From: an uncultured Prevotellaceae bacterium
GTDB lineage: Bacteria > Bacteroidota > Bacteroidia > Bacteroidales > Bacteroidaceae
Reading direction: 5' to 3'
Assembly (NCBI GenBank): GCA_902779455.1
Contig: CACZBS010000024.1
Location: forward strand, 1 to 64,000
Length of the DNA stretch: 64,000 nt
Shown: positions 45,580 through 55,546 of the stretch, in pieces
How the letters are laid out: each line of letters opens with the position of its first letter
Position numbering within the stretch: the first letter of the stretch is position 1
Notes under the pieces: generated by a model
What the model saw: the letters and a program-made list of their open reading frames with translations, nothing else
Told to the model about the DNA's origin: nothing
Database searches by the model: none
Translations under genes and position numbers: made by a program

Positions 45580-46758
45580 TTACTTCCTAAACAGGTCCTT
45601 GATGCCGTCCATGTCGAACGACAGGGTGAAGCGGAGGGTCTGGTCGAGGGGGTTCGACTGGGCCGTAGAGATGACGTAGCCGACGTCGAGCGAGAAGACG
45701 CTCATGCGGAATCCGCCGCCGACGGTGAAATACTTACGGTTGCCCTTCGACTCCGACTCATGGTGATAGCCGGCGCGGAGCGAGAACTTGTCGTGGTAGA
45801 CATACTCGGCACCGACGCTCCACTGGATCTCCTCCAGCTCCTCCTTGAAACCGCCGGGGGCGTCGGAGAAGCTCTGGAACATACCCTTGATACTCGACAC
45901 GTCGCTATACTCGCGGCGCACGCGGTCCTGATAGTCGGAGTTGGTCTCGTCGACCTCCTGCAGGGGCACAGTGGGCACGAGCAGCTTGTTGGCATCGGCC
46001 GCAATCGAGAAGCGGTTGTACTCGTCGACAGGAATCATCAGCGAGGCACCCAGACGGAGGTTGGCTGGAATGAACTGGCTCTCCTCGTCGCCATAGTAGG
46101 AGATCTTGCTACCCAGGTTCTGGAGGGTCAGACCGAGTCCGAGCTGACACTCACGGCTGCCCAGCATCACATAGTTGTTATAATACATGGCGATGTCGGC
46201 CGCAAAGGCGGAAGCGGGCTTGGAGTCTTCCGAATAGTCATAGCGCAGGTCGCTGTAGATCCAGCGCAGGCCGACGCCGAGCGAGAACGTCTCGCTCAGC
46301 ATGCGCGAATAGGCCACGTCGAGCGACATCTCGTAGGGATTGACCGTCATTTCGCTGTCGTCGGACGTGAAGACCTCACCCAGTGAGAAATAGCGGAGCG
46401 AGCCCGACAGGGCGCCATAGTCGCCGATGCGGTAATAGCCGGCCAGATAGGCCAGGTCGATGTCGTTGACCAGCTGGCGCAGCCAGGGGGTATAGTTGAG
46501 CGCCACGCCAGCCCGGCTGATACAGAAGGGATATTTGGCCAGGTTCCATGCCTGGGAGTTGACGTCAGGATCGGTGGCCGCACCCACGTCGCCCATACCG
46601 GCGGAGCGCGCATCGGGGGCAATGGTCTGCGAGATGACGGCATGCTCCACGAGGTTGAAAGTCGTCAGTTTTCCGTCGTCGGCCTTGGCGTTGCCCATTG
46701 CCAGGAGGCAGGCAGCAACGGCCAGGCCGCCGCGATAGGTGTTCATTTTCTTTTTCAT
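45580..46758 (-). CDS. porV: Type IX secretion outer-membrane protein PorV
   Basis: An outer-membrane barrel of 392 residues that shuttles cargo with C-terminal signals from the type IX translocon to the PorU sortase. It has a signal peptide (cleavage near AKA-DD), the family start with ISQTIAPDARSAGMGDVGAA, and amphipathic strands with an ending typical of barrels (RFTLSFDMDGIKDLFRK). It follows the second porU gene by 30 bases and is cotranscribed with it. Confidence 0.93.
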   Translation of the reverse strand: MKKKMNTYRGGLAVAACLLAMGNAKADDGKLTTFNLVEHAVISQTIAPDARSAGMGDVGAATDPDVNSQAWNLAKYPFCISRAGVALNYTPWLRQLVNDIDLAYLAGYYRIGDYGALSGSLRYFSLGEVFTSDDSEMTVNPYEMSLDVAYSRMLSETFSLGVGLRWIYSDLRYDYSEDSKPASAFAADIAMYYNNYVMLGSRECQLGLGLTLQNLGSKISYYGDEESQFIPANLRLGASLMIPVDEYNRFSIAADANKLLVPTVPLQEVDETNSDYQDRVRREYSDVSSIKGMFQSFSDAPGGFKEELEEIQWSVGAEYVYHDKFSLRAGYHHESESKGNRKYFTVGGGFRMSVFSLDVGYVISTAQSNPLDQTLRFTLSFDMDGIKDLFRK

Positions 46759-46788
46759 ACGTCTTAATTAACGGCGAAAGGCATCGAT

Positions 46789-49700
46789 TTATTGTCTGCC
46801 TATCACCTTTTTCTTCACGGTGCCCTCAGCGGTGCGATAGAGATAGACGCCACGGCCCTGCTGGCGGCTGACGCTCTGGCCCTTGACGTTGAAGACCTCA
46901 CGCTCAGCGGGCGTCGGGGTCGTGATGGTGCTGACGCCCGATGCTTCTGACTGCTGCAGGCCTGAGCCGTCGTCGACGACGAAGGACAGCTGGGCGAAGG
47001 AAGAATTGTTGAGCACGTCCCACACGCGATAGATCAGCACATGCTCGCCGGGCGTGAGGGCCGGAATCTGATAGCCGACGCTGCCACGGCAATAGTCGCC
47101 GAAGACGTATTCGAAGTAGGAGTTGAGGATGTAGGTCGTGCTGATCTTGCCGTCGATGATGAGCTCCATGTCGTGTCCGATGCCTGATCCGGAGACGTTG
47201 ATGCCGTCAGGATCGTAGACCTCGGCATAGAAGTAGGGCGACTCGCTGACCAAGTCGCCGTTCTGGAAGAGGGCATTGTTCAGATAGCAATAGATCTCCG
47301 GCCCGCCCTCGGTAGCGAGCGGCTCGTCGCCGCTGCCCATGGAGAAGTCGCTGAAGCTGCCATGGGCCGTGAGCGTCTTGTCATCGTTGACGGCATGGAC
47401 ATAGAGCATGGCGTTGTTGTCGGAATAGGTGATGTCCTTGGGCACGGCAAAGGTGAAGCGGAACTGTCCGTCGACGACGCTGTCGGAGCCGTTGTAGAGC
47501 ACCGTCGAGCGCTGCCACCAGCTGAAGGGCTTCCAGCGGTCCTTCTCGGCTGTCTCCCCGGCGTTGTTGCGGCCGGTGACGTATTCCTCGACGTCGCAGA
47601 CGGTCAGCGAAGCCTTACCCGTGAAGTCGGGCCGGTCGACGACATGGCCCTCGACGGTCACGACGGAGCCGGCCTCCAGGCGCTGCGGGCCTTCGCTGAC
47701 GTCGAGGCCGTTGATGCGGTCGATGGCGATGGGCAGCGAGGGGACCTTGAGGCGGATGGCGGGGTCGCCGAGGAGGGAGTACTGGCGGTGGTTGGGCTTG
47801 TTGCTCTCGAGGGTGCCGCCGCTGCGCTTCTCGTAGAAATAGGAGATTTTTGCCTTGCGCAGGGCCTCGCCGATGGTGTAGACCGTAGGATCGTCGCGGT
47901 TAGTGCCCAACAGGTTGCGTATCACATACTTGTTGAGGATACGGTTGAGCTGGGCATAGACGGTGTGGACGGTGCTGATGACGGCGACGGCGCCGCCATG
48001 GTCGTTGCGCATGGCCGTCTCGCCGATGTTAGCGTCCTGGGTGTTGAACGGCATGATGTCGCAGGCAGCGAGGAACCAGAGGGGCAGTCCGCCGGGCGTC
48101 TTCTCAGCGAAGTCGCTACGGAAGAGGACCTCCTCGTGCGAGAGGCTGCCGGCATTGCCGTGACCCGTGTAGTCCATGATGATGGCTCCGCTGCGCATCT
48201 GGTCGAGGATGGCCCGACGCACGGCGGGCAGGCTGCGCCCTACCGACGACGACTCTGAGGGATAGGCATCCCAGTAGATTTTGTTCAGACGGAAGGGGAG
48301 ACTTGCGATATTGGCGGAGTCGATGACGGCCTCGGCATCTTCCATGTGGAGATTGGCGTTGCCGTCGTCGGCCATGAAGCAGACCGTGTTCTGCCAGTCG
48401 CCGGCATCCTCGTTGAGCCGGTAGCGGATGGTCTTGTCAACCATGGTGCGGGCATCCTCCACCGTACGGGCGGGGAAGCGTCCGACAGCTGCGTCGGAGA
48501 GGTTGTTAAGCATGTCGCCGCCCTCGTTGTCGTCGAGCATGCAGAAATAGTCGTCGCTCAGGTAGCACTCGGTCTCGCTCATGGAGTTCTCGCTCTCATA
48601 GCTCAGCAGGAAGTCGTCGGGCGACTGATTCTTCCAGTCGGCAATGACCATACGGTTGTCCCATGCACAGTCGCCGAAGAGCAGCAGATAGTCGGGTTCG
48701 TCCTCCTCGCGCTCAGCCCTGTCGTAGAGCATCTTCATGTAGCGGCGATAGGCATTGGCATCAGGCGTGCCGCTGGAGAACTCGTTGAAGAGCTCGTCGG
48801 CCACGACGATGTTGACGCGCATGCCGTCCTGCTCCCTGTGCAGTTGGGCCAGCCGCTCGGCCTCGCCCAGGAACGCCCTGTTGCTGGGCACGATGATGAC
48901 CATGTCGGCCTGTTCGTGGGCATGGAGGTCCTGATTGGGCACCGTCCCGACGACCTCAGGCACCGGCAGGGCGGCCGTGGCGAGGTCGATCATCGGGCGG
49001 GGCTCATTGCAGCGCAGAGAGATGTAGTCGAGATGCATGTCGTGGCCCCACAGCTGGCGGAGGGTCACGGTGGTGGTGTCGGTCAGCAGGTCGTTGACCG
49101 CGAAGGTCCATGTGTCGACGACTGCCTTGCTGTAGCGGTTGGTGTCGACCTTGTTCACGCCGGGCTTGCCTCCCTGCGGACGTGTGGTAACGTTGTCGAT
49201 GAGGATGTGGCCCACCTCCTCGCCGTTGACCATGACGAGCATGTCGCTGTAGAAGTTATAGCTCATCTGAACGGTCAGCGTGCCCGACTTGCCGACGGCG
49301 GGCAGCTGATAGCTGCGCTCGGTGCCGCTGGTGAAGGGCTCGGCATCGTAGAGGTTACGTCCGCCGTGGAACCAGCTGTAGTCTTCCACTTCGTAGAGCT
49401 GATGATAATCGTTAGGCAGGGGATAATACTGCTGGACGAACAGCGTCGAGTCATAGACCAGGGCTTTCGTGTCGCCCTCGGTCAGGAAATAATAGCCGTG
49501 AGTGGAATAGTTGTTGCGCTCGCGCTTCTCTGAAAGCTCGCTGACGTAGTTGACAGGACCCACGCCGTAGAAGATGCGGCGACCGTTGACAATGGTGGAG
49601 GGCAACTCGGAGAGATCGTCATTGGCGGCAACATAGGTGGCTGTGATCTTCTCGGGCTGGCGCGCACCGCCATAACCATAGACCTTGACCTTCGACGGGT

Positions 49701-50250
49701 TAGTGAAGCCGGCCTCCTCCAGGAGTTCAGGCGTCAGCTCATAGAAGCCGGACTCAGGGATGCGGATCTTGACCCACTTGCCGTCAGACAGCACCGAGTG
49801 GCGGGCGTAGCGCTGGTCGGCAGTGATGACGCGTGCCGGGGCTGCCTCCCTGACGGCCCGGCCGCGGACGGAGAGCTTGAAGCTGACCAGCTTCTGATAC
49901 TTGCCGTCGCGGAACACGAGGGGCATGAGCGACAGCTGCAGCGTGCCCTTGCGACGCTCCGTCTGAAGGGCCTGTCTGACGGTGGGCATGGCCGGCAGCG
50001 GTTCTGTCAGTACGCGCTGAAGGCTTCGCACCTCGTCGGGCGTCATTTCGGCGAACTCCGGATAGTCGATGCTCACCTCGTAGACCGAGTCAGCATAGGC
50101 CGTGCCGAGCTCACGATAATAATTATAGACGGGAAGTGCATCGACGACACGAACGTCTTCGTTGGTGAGATTGACAAATTCTTGTGCTGATGCCTGCCTG
50201 AAACCTGTCAGGGCGAGGAGCAGGAGCAATGTGAAGCGGATTCTGGTCAT
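46789..50250 (-). CDS. porU: PorU-like type IX C-terminal signal peptidase, paralogue A
   Basis: A gingipain-family (C25) cysteine protease of the cell surface that removes C-terminal sorting signals. It has 1153 residues: signal peptide, long N-terminal beta region, then the C25 domain with AYRRYMKMLYDRAE and YLLLFGDCAWDNRM. The catalytic His is in MDYTGHGNAG (about 697) and Cys in LAACDIMPF (about 730). Ig-like domains follow, with a sorting-type tail (VFNVKGQSVSRQQGRGVYLY) ending KKKVIGRQ. Length and dyad match PorU. It is adjacent to porV, the conserved position of porU, but the upstream gene is a full-length paralogue, so which one is the general sortase is unclear. Confidence 0.9.
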   Translation of the reverse strand: MTRIRFTLLLLLALTGFRQASAQEFVNLTNEDVRVVDALPVYNYYRELGTAYADSVYEVSIDYPEFAEMTPDEVRSLQRVLTEPLPAMPTVRQALQTERRKGTLQLSLMPLVFRDGKYQKLVSFKLSVRGRAVREAAPARVITADQRYARHSVLSDGKWVKIRIPESGFYELTPELLEEAGFTNPSKVKVYGYGGARQPEKITATYVAANDDLSELPSTIVNGRRIFYGVGPVNYVSELSEKRERNNYSTHGYYFLTEGDTKALVYDSTLFVQQYYPLPNDYHQLYEVEDYSWFHGGRNLYDAEPFTSGTERSYQLPAVGKSGTLTVQMSYNFYSDMLVMVNGEEVGHILIDNVTTRPQGGKPGVNKVDTNRYSKAVVDTWTFAVNDLLTDTTTVTLRQLWGHDMHLDYISLRCNEPRPMIDLATAALPVPEVVGTVPNQDLHAHEQADMVIIVPSNRAFLGEAERLAQLHREQDGMRVNIVVADELFNEFSSGTPDANAYRRYMKMLYDRAEREEDEPDYLLLFGDCAWDNRMVIADWKNQSPDDFLLSYESENSMSETECYLSDDYFCMLDDNEGGDMLNNLSDAAVGRFPARTVEDARTMVDKTIRYRLNEDAGDWQNTVCFMADDGNANLHMEDAEAVIDSANIASLPFRLNKIYWDAYPSESSSVGRSLPAVRRAILDQMRSGAIIMDYTGHGNAGSLSHEEVLFRSDFAEKTPGGLPLWFLAACDIMPFNTQDANIGETAMRNDHGGAVAVISTVHTVYAQLNRILNKYVIRNLLGTNRDDPTVYTIGEALRKAKISYFYEKRSGGTLESNKPNHRQYSLLGDPAIRLKVPSLPIAIDRINGLDVSEGPQRLEAGSVVTVEGHVVDRPDFTGKASLTVCDVEEYVTGRNNAGETAEKDRWKPFSWWQRSTVLYNGSDSVVDGQFRFTFAVPKDITYSDNNAMLYVHAVNDDKTLTAHGSFSDFSMGSGDEPLATEGGPEIYCYLNNALFQNGDLVSESPYFYAEVYDPDGINVSGSGIGHDMELIIDGKISTTYILNSYFEYVFGDYCRGSVGYQIPALTPGEHVLIYRVWDVLNNSSFAQLSFVVDDGSGLQQSEASGVSTITTPTPAEREVFNVKGQSVSRQQGRGVYLYRTAEGTVKKKVIGRQ

Positions 50251-50264
50251 ATCGTTATTACTCT

Positions 50265-53200
50265 TTAGTATTTATTCAGGATAATAAGTTTGCGGGCCTG
50301 CGAAGCCTTCTTGCTGCCCTCGGTGCTGATGAGCACCCGATAGAGATAGACGCCCGTACCGAGGCGACTGCCGCTGTCGACGGTCAGGTCCCAGTCGAGT
50401 GTGTAAGTATTGTCCGTGGGCAGGCCGGTCTCGGTGTGGCGCCACAGCTGGCGTCCCGACATGTCGAAGATTTCGAGCTCTACGTCCATCTCGCTGCCCG
50501 TACGGTCGTGGCTGACAATGAACGAGGTGGACGTAGTGGCAGGATTGCGCGTGCAGATGACGTCGAAGCACTGGGGATTCAGCCCCCGCACCACCTGGAA
50601 CTTCAGCTCTGCTATCGAGGAGTTGTTAAGCACGTCCCAGGCTCTGAACACCAGCGAGTGGTCGCCGTCAGCGAGTTCGGGCAGGCTGAAGCCGACGGTG
50701 CCGTTGCGATAGTCGCCAAAGCTATACTGGAAATACTCGTTCAGGTTGTAGGTCAACAGCATCTGTCCGTCAACGACGAGCTGCAAGTCGTGGCCCACAC
50801 CGCTGCCCGAGGCGTTGATGCCGTCGCGGTCAGTGAGCTCTGCAAAGAAGTAAGGAGTTGAGTTCACCTTGCCGCCATTGGTGAACGATGGACTGTTCAG
50901 ATAGCAATAGATGGAGGGTCCGATGCCGTCGTTAGCCACGTCGACGCTCTGGCCATAGATAAACTGTCCGTTCTCGCCATGCGCCAGTGTCTGTCTGTCG
51001 TTGCTGTAGGCATAGAGTGTGAAGAGGCCGTTGTCCTGGCTGTAGCTGATATCCCGCGGAAGGACAAAACGGAGGTTAAAAGTCCCGTTGACGACGCTGT
51101 CGCTGCCCTGATAGATAACGTTGGGGCGGTCGTCGAACTCAAAGTGTACGTCATTGCCGTCTTCATTCTGGTTGAGCTTGCAGACGACATGTTCCTTCAC
51201 GTCGCGCACGGTCAGGTTCAGGATGCCGTTGAAGTCGGCCGCATCTTCCACATGGCCCTTCACGGAGATCTCCGTTCCGGCATGCAGCTCGACGGTCGAC
51301 TGACTGGGCGAGACGCCGCTGATGCTGTCGACGACGATCGTCTTGGTCGGTGCGGCCAGCGTCATAGCCGGGTCGCCCAGCAGCGTATAGTGCAGCTTGT
51401 TGTAGGAATAAAGCTCCTTCGTCTCGTTGATGGCGTTCTTCGTCAGCCGGACGGCGTCGCCAAGCGTGTTGCGGCGGCCCTTGACAGTGGCGAGCACATT
51501 CCGTATATAGCCTACGTTGACCTGTTTGTTATAATTCGTCCAGACGGTGCGCGTCGTACCGAAGAAAGCGACGCTGCCGCCCGTCGGGTTGAGCATGGCC
51601 GTCTCGCCGATGTTATCTTCACGCGCATCGTAAGGCATGATGTCACACGAGGCGGTCACCCACAGAGGCAGACGTCCCTGACTGCTCACCTCGAAGTCCT
51701 TACGGACGACGACCTGCTCGTGCGACAGGCAATAGGCAGCGCCATGTCCGCAATAGTCCATGATGAGGGCGCCGCTCTTCATCAGCTGCGTGATCTGCTT
51801 GGTCACGTCAGGATAGGTCTTGCCCTTGGCCGTCGACGCGATCGTATAGGCATCCCAGAAGATGCGCTTCACCATATAGCCGGCATATTCCGACTCGGCG
51901 ACCGTGGCGGCCGCTTCGGCCTCGCTCATGTGCACGTTGTTATTGCCGTCGTCGCCCATGAAGCAGACCACGTTCTGCCAGCTGCCGGCATGCTCGTTGT
52001 TGACGTAGCTGATGATCTTGTCGACCATGATCTTCGCCTCGGCAGCATCGACGGCCGGCAGTCGGCCAACGCCGATGTCGGTCTTGTCGCGCGTCTGCAG
52101 CGAAGCGCCCTCGCCGTCGTCGAGGATGCAGTAGTAGTCGTCGGAGACGTAGCTGCGGGTCTCGCTGACGGAGTTCTCACTTTCGTAGCAGAGCAGGTAG
52201 TCGTCGGGCGACGTCATGCGCCAGTCGGTGCTCAGCATGCGGTTGTCCCAGGCGCCGTCGCCGAAGAGGAGCAGATAGCGGGGTGCCTCGTCGGCCGTCT
52301 CGGCGCGGTCGTACATCATCTTCATGTAGCGGCGATAGGCGGTGGCGTCAGGCGTGCCACTGGAGAACTCGTTGAACAGTTCGTCGGCAGGCACGATGCG
52401 CACCGTCATGCTGTCCTTCGTCTCATGGAGTTCCTTCAGCCGCTGGGCCTGGGCGAGCTGTTTCTGATTGGTGGGAATGATGATGACCAGGTCGACCGCC
52501 TCGTCGGCATGGTGGTCCTGATTCGTGATGCGATAGACGAAGCGCGGCGCGCGGAACGAGGCCGTCGACAGCTTGGGCACAGGCGCCGGCGTCGGTTCGG
52601 TCAGCGCGATATAGTCCAGGTGGATGTCGGCCGTGCCCGATGTCTGCCGCAGCACGATGGTGTTCTTCGCCTGCAGGTTGTCAAGATTGTAGTTGGCCGT
52701 GCAGACGATGGCATCATCATACTTGACATTGGGGTCGCTCTCATCTTTGGCCTTCTTCGTGTTCCTCAGCTGTCCGATGACGGAGTCGTTGACGACGACC
52801 GACACCTCACAGGGGTTGTTCGTTGTCAGGACGACCGTCAGCTGCCCCGTCGTGCCGTGTGCGGCCAGCTCATACTTGTTGTCAAGTTCGCTCTTCCATG
52901 TAGCATCGTAGAGATTGCGGCCGCTGTGATACCAGGCGAAGTCGTCGACCTCATAAAGCGAATGATAATCGTCGTTGGAGGGATAGAAGGCGGCGACGAA
53001 TTCGGCGCTGTCCACGCGCAGAGGCTCGTCGTCGCTCTCGGTCAGGAAATAGCAGCCCTCGTTGCTGTAGGGATTGCGGGTGCGCGTGGTCGTCGAGCTG
53101 CTGCTCCAACTGACGGGGCCCACGCCGTGGAACAGGCGCCGGCCGCCGATGGTGCATGTCGGCACCTCCTTTAAGTCGTCAGTAGCTGCGAGATAGTCGC

Positions 53201-53798
53201 CCTGCAGGACCTCGGGCTGCAGGTTGCCGCCGTAGCCGTAGATCTTCACCTTGGCGGGATTGGAGAAGCCCGCCTGTCGGACGAGCGCATCGGTAATCTG
53301 ATAGATGCCTGTCTCGGGGACGCTGATCTTGGCCCACTGCCCCGTGGCCAGCACGGAGTGGTCAGCATAGCGCTCGCTGGCGGCGGCAGCGCGCCGGCGG
53401 CTCTTGGCTGCAGGCTGGGCCTCGACGCGCAGCATGAAGCTGACCAGCTTCTGATAGCGTCCGCCACGCTGTACGAGCGGCACGAACGAGGCGTAGAGCG
53501 TCCCCTCCTTGCGCGAGGTGCCTACATAGGCCTGCACCTCGGGCAGCTCAGGCAGCTGTTCGCCCGAGATGCTGTTGTAGAGCAGCACGTCAGCCGGGGC
53601 CATGTCGATAAACTCGGGGTATTCTATTGACACCTGGTAGACGGAGTCCTGATAGCCCTGGGGCAGATCGACAGAATAGCAGAAGGTCGGCAGCAGAGAG
53701 TCGATCTTGACGTCGTCAGCCGTCAGATTGAAGAACTCTTGCGCCGATGCTCCCAGCACGACGGCCAGCAGTCCGATGAGTGTCAATATCTTTTTCAC
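50265..53798 (-). CDS. PorU-like type IX C-terminal signal peptidase, paralogue B
   Basis: A second C25-family protein of 1177 residues, 14 bases upstream of paralogue A. It has the same layout and an intact dyad: His in MDYCGHGAAY (about 685) and Cys in TASCDIMPY (about 718). Long stretches are nearly identical between the two around the C25 domain (ELFNEFSSGTPDA.AYRRYM), while N-terminal and Ig-like regions have diverged, so this is an old duplication. Its C-terminal domain is a fuller type-A sorting domain (LEIFDMSGRQLWRHTE, GVYLYRVLI) ending in KLIILNKY. It may have taken over some cargo or a different cleavage preference; this is inference. Confidence 0.9.
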   Translation of the reverse strand: MKKILTLIGLLAVVLGASAQEFFNLTADDVKIDSLLPTFCYSVDLPQGYQDSVYQVSIEYPEFIDMAPADVLLYNSISGEQLPELPEVQAYVGTSRKEGTLYASFVPLVQRGGRYQKLVSFMLRVEAQPAAKSRRRAAAASERYADHSVLATGQWAKISVPETGIYQITDALVRQAGFSNPAKVKIYGYGGNLQPEVLQGDYLAATDDLKEVPTCTIGGRRLFHGVGPVSWSSSSTTTRTRNPYSNEGCYFLTESDDEPLRVDSAEFVAAFYPSNDDYHSLYEVDDFAWYHSGRNLYDATWKSELDNKYELAAHGTTGQLTVVLTTNNPCEVSVVVNDSVIGQLRNTKKAKDESDPNVKYDDAIVCTANYNLDNLQAKNTIVLRQTSGTADIHLDYIALTEPTPAPVPKLSTASFRAPRFVYRITNQDHHADEAVDLVIIIPTNQKQLAQAQRLKELHETKDSMTVRIVPADELFNEFSSGTPDATAYRRYMKMMYDRAETADEAPRYLLLFGDGAWDNRMLSTDWRMTSPDDYLLCYESENSVSETRSYVSDDYYCILDDGEGASLQTRDKTDIGVGRLPAVDAAEAKIMVDKIISYVNNEHAGSWQNVVCFMGDDGNNNVHMSEAEAAATVAESEYAGYMVKRIFWDAYTIASTAKGKTYPDVTKQITQLMKSGALIMDYCGHGAAYCLSHEQVVVRKDFEVSSQGRLPLWVTASCDIMPYDAREDNIGETAMLNPTGGSVAFFGTTRTVWTNYNKQVNVGYIRNVLATVKGRRNTLGDAVRLTKNAINETKELYSYNKLHYTLLGDPAMTLAAPTKTIVVDSISGVSPSQSTVELHAGTEISVKGHVEDAADFNGILNLTVRDVKEHVVCKLNQNEDGNDVHFEFDDRPNVIYQGSDSVVNGTFNLRFVLPRDISYSQDNGLFTLYAYSNDRQTLAHGENGQFIYGQSVDVANDGIGPSIYCYLNSPSFTNGGKVNSTPYFFAELTDRDGINASGSGVGHDLQLVVDGQMLLTYNLNEYFQYSFGDYRNGTVGFSLPELADGDHSLVFRAWDVLNNSSIAELKFQVVRGLNPQCFDVICTRNPATTSTSFIVSHDRTGSEMDVELEIFDMSGRQLWRHTETGLPTDNTYTLDWDLTVDSGSRLGTGVYLYRVLISTEGSKKASQARKLIILNKY

Positions 53799-53803
53799 GT
53801 GGT

Positions 53804-54421
53804 CTATTTACATTTAAAGTCAAGGACCTTGCGGTCTTCTATCCAGCCCTCCAGATGGTCGTCGATGCTGACGGGGCCTACGCCTGCCGGTGTTCCCGTA
53901 TAGAGGAGGTCGCCGGTGCGGAGGGTGAAGAACTTGGAGATGTAGCTGATCAGCTCGTCCACCGTGTAGAGCATGTCGGCCGTATGTCCCTGCTGCACGG
54001 TCTGCCCGTTGATGTCGAGATGGAAGTGCAGTTGCTGCACGGCGGGCAGCTCCGTCTTGTCGATCCACTGGCCGATGGCGGCGCTGCCGTCGAAGCCCTT
54101 GCAGATGGTCCAAGGGTGGCCCTGCTGACGGGCGCGCTGCTGCAGGTCGCGTGCAGTGAAGTCGATGCCCACGGTCAGGGCGTCGTAGTAGCGATGGGCG
54201 AAGCGCACGGGGATGCCCTTGCCCAAACGACAAATACGCACCACAATCTCCGCTTCGTAGTCGACCCTCGACGACCAGTCGGGGATGAAAAACGGCTTGT
54301 GGTCCTTCAGCAGTGCCGAGTCCGCCTTGGTGAAAATCACGGGTTCCTCTGGTTTATATAACGTGCCGTCGAGCTCTTTATTGTGCTCGGCATAGTTCAT
54401 TCCTACTGCAAATATCTTCAT
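53804..54421 (-). CDS. Fumarylacetoacetate hydrolase family protein
   Basis: A soluble protein of 205 residues with the FAH fold, whose members hydrolyse or decarboxylate acylpyruvates and related 2-oxo acids using a divalent metal. Visible segments are KIFAVGMNYAEHNKEL, PVIFTKADSAL, the metal-binding DYEAEIVVRI, GIDFTARDLQ and the C-terminal GDLLYTGTPAGVGPV. I start at 54421 because the -7 box TACTTTTG lies at 54440-54447. It ends 5 bases before porU paralogue B, so it probably heads the FAH-porU-porU-porV-ispF operon. The substrate is not known; acylpyruvase is a reasonable guess. Confidence 0.9.
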   Translation of the reverse strand: MKIFAVGMNYAEHNKELDGTLYKPEEPVIFTKADSALLKDHKPFFIPDWSSRVDYEAEIVVRICRLGKGIPVRFAHRYYDALTVGIDFTARDLQQRARQQGHPWTICKGFDGSAAIGQWIDKTELPAVQQLHFHLDINGQTVQQGHTADMLYTVDELISYISKFFTLRTGDLLYTGTPAGVGPVSIDDHLEGWIEDRKVLDFKCK

Positions 54422-54439
54422 AGCGCCACTATTTTGCGA

Positions 54440-54447
54440 CAAAAGTA
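54440..54447 (-). promoter_or_regulatory. -7 promoter box of the FAH-porU operon
   Basis: TACTTTTG on the minus strand, 18 bases above the FAH start codon and directly beside the tsf terminator. Confidence 0.5.
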
Positions 54448-54450
54448 CAA

Positions 54451-54489
54451 AAAAAATGCCGGAAACCATTGAGGCATCCGGCATTTTTT
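54451..54489 (-). terminator. Terminator of the rplM-rpsI-rpsB-tsf operon
   Basis: AAAAAATGCCGGA (54451-54463) pairs with TCCGGCATTTTTT (54477-54489); the T-run in the minus direction suits tsf. Confidence 0.85.
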
Positions 54490-54510
54490 ATGTTAATTAA
54501 GCCTACGGGC

Positions 54511-55506
54511 TTACTCGGCCACAAGCGTGAAGCGGCGGAAGGCCACGATCTGCAGCTCCTTGTCCTGGGCCTTCAGCCACTGGGCAACGCTAGCCTTGTC
54601 GCCATCGCCGAACTGGAACTCCTGGTCGACGAGGCAGTTCTCCTTGAGGAACTTCTGCACGCGGCCCTTGGCGATGTTCTCGATCATGACGGGCTTCAGC
54701 TGAGCCTCGCCCTCGACCTTAGCCTCGGCGATGACCTTGCGAGCCTCGTCGGCCTGCTCCTGAGTGAGCCAGCCCTTCGACATGTTGCTCTCGATGTGGT
54801 CCTCGCTGTCGACGAGGTTGGGGTTGATGCCAGCCTTCTTCAGCTTCATCTCGACGAACTTCTCGACCTGCTCGAGCTTGGTCTTCTCAACGGCCGTCTT
54901 GTACTCCTCGTCCAGGATCTTCTGGTCGACGCTCTCGGCATCGAGGGCGACGGGCTTCATGGCAGCCACCTGCATGGCCAGCTTGTGGCCCACCTCGGCG
55001 TTCTCCTTGTTGAGCTGCACCATGGTGGTCAGGGTGTGCTTGCCCATGTGGTCGTAGATCTCGACGTTGGCGCCCTCGAGGGTGAGGTAGCCGTCGAGCT
55101 CCATCTTCTCGCCGGTAATACCCGAGCGCTGCGTGACAGCGTCCTGCACCTTCTGGCCGTTCACTTCGAGCTCCTTCACCTCGTCGAGCGTCTTGCAGCG
55201 TGCTGCGATGGCAGCGTCGAGGATGCTCTGGGTCAGGGCGATGAAGTCAGCGCCATTGGCCACGAAGTCGGTCTCACACTTCAGTGCGATGGTAGCGGCG
55301 AAGCCGTCGACCTTCTTCACGAGTACACAACCATTCGAGGTCTCACGGTCGGAGCGCTTGGCGGCGATGGCCAGTCCGCGCTCGCGGAGCAGCTCCTTGG
55401 CGCGGTCGAAGTCGCCCTCGGCCTCGGTCAGAGCCTTCTTCACGTCGGCCAGACCGGCACCGGTCATAGCACGAAGCTTTTTGATATCGTCAATTGAAAT
55501 TGCCAT
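54511..55506 (-). CDS. tsf: Translation elongation factor Ts
   Basis: The guanine-nucleotide exchange factor for EF-Tu. The N-terminal UBA-like region reads IKKLRAMTGAGLADVKKALT, with the EF-Tu contact motif CETDFVANGADF. A longer insert and a coiled coil follow, then a C-terminal module. At 331 residues it is the usual Bacteroidetes length. It is last in its operon, 40 bases after rpsB. Confidence 0.97.
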   Translation of the reverse strand: MAISIDDIKKLRAMTGAGLADVKKALTEAEGDFDRAKELLRERGLAIAAKRSDRETSNGCVLVKKVDGFAATIALKCETDFVANGADFIALTQSILDAAIAARCKTLDEVKELEVNGQKVQDAVTQRSGITGEKMELDGYLTLEGANVEIYDHMGKHTLTTMVQLNKENAEVGHKLAMQVAAMKPVALDAESVDQKILDEEYKTAVEKTKLEQVEKFVEMKLKKAGINPNLVDSEDHIESNMSKGWLTQEQADEARKVIAEAKVEGEAQLKPVMIENIAKGRVQKFLKENCLVDQEFQFGDGDKASVAQWLKAQDKELQIVAFRRFTLVAE

Positions 55507-55546
55507 TGTTTTTAACTTTTTTCGTTGTTAACCTTATTCGTATCAG

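Noticed and set aside
50979-53174. A 731-codon open frame opposite porU paralogue B, and similar antisense frames at 3090-4556, 5486-7300, 11039-12454 and 16158-17951
   Set aside because: These are shadows of clear genes in GC-rich DNA; none resembles a protein family.
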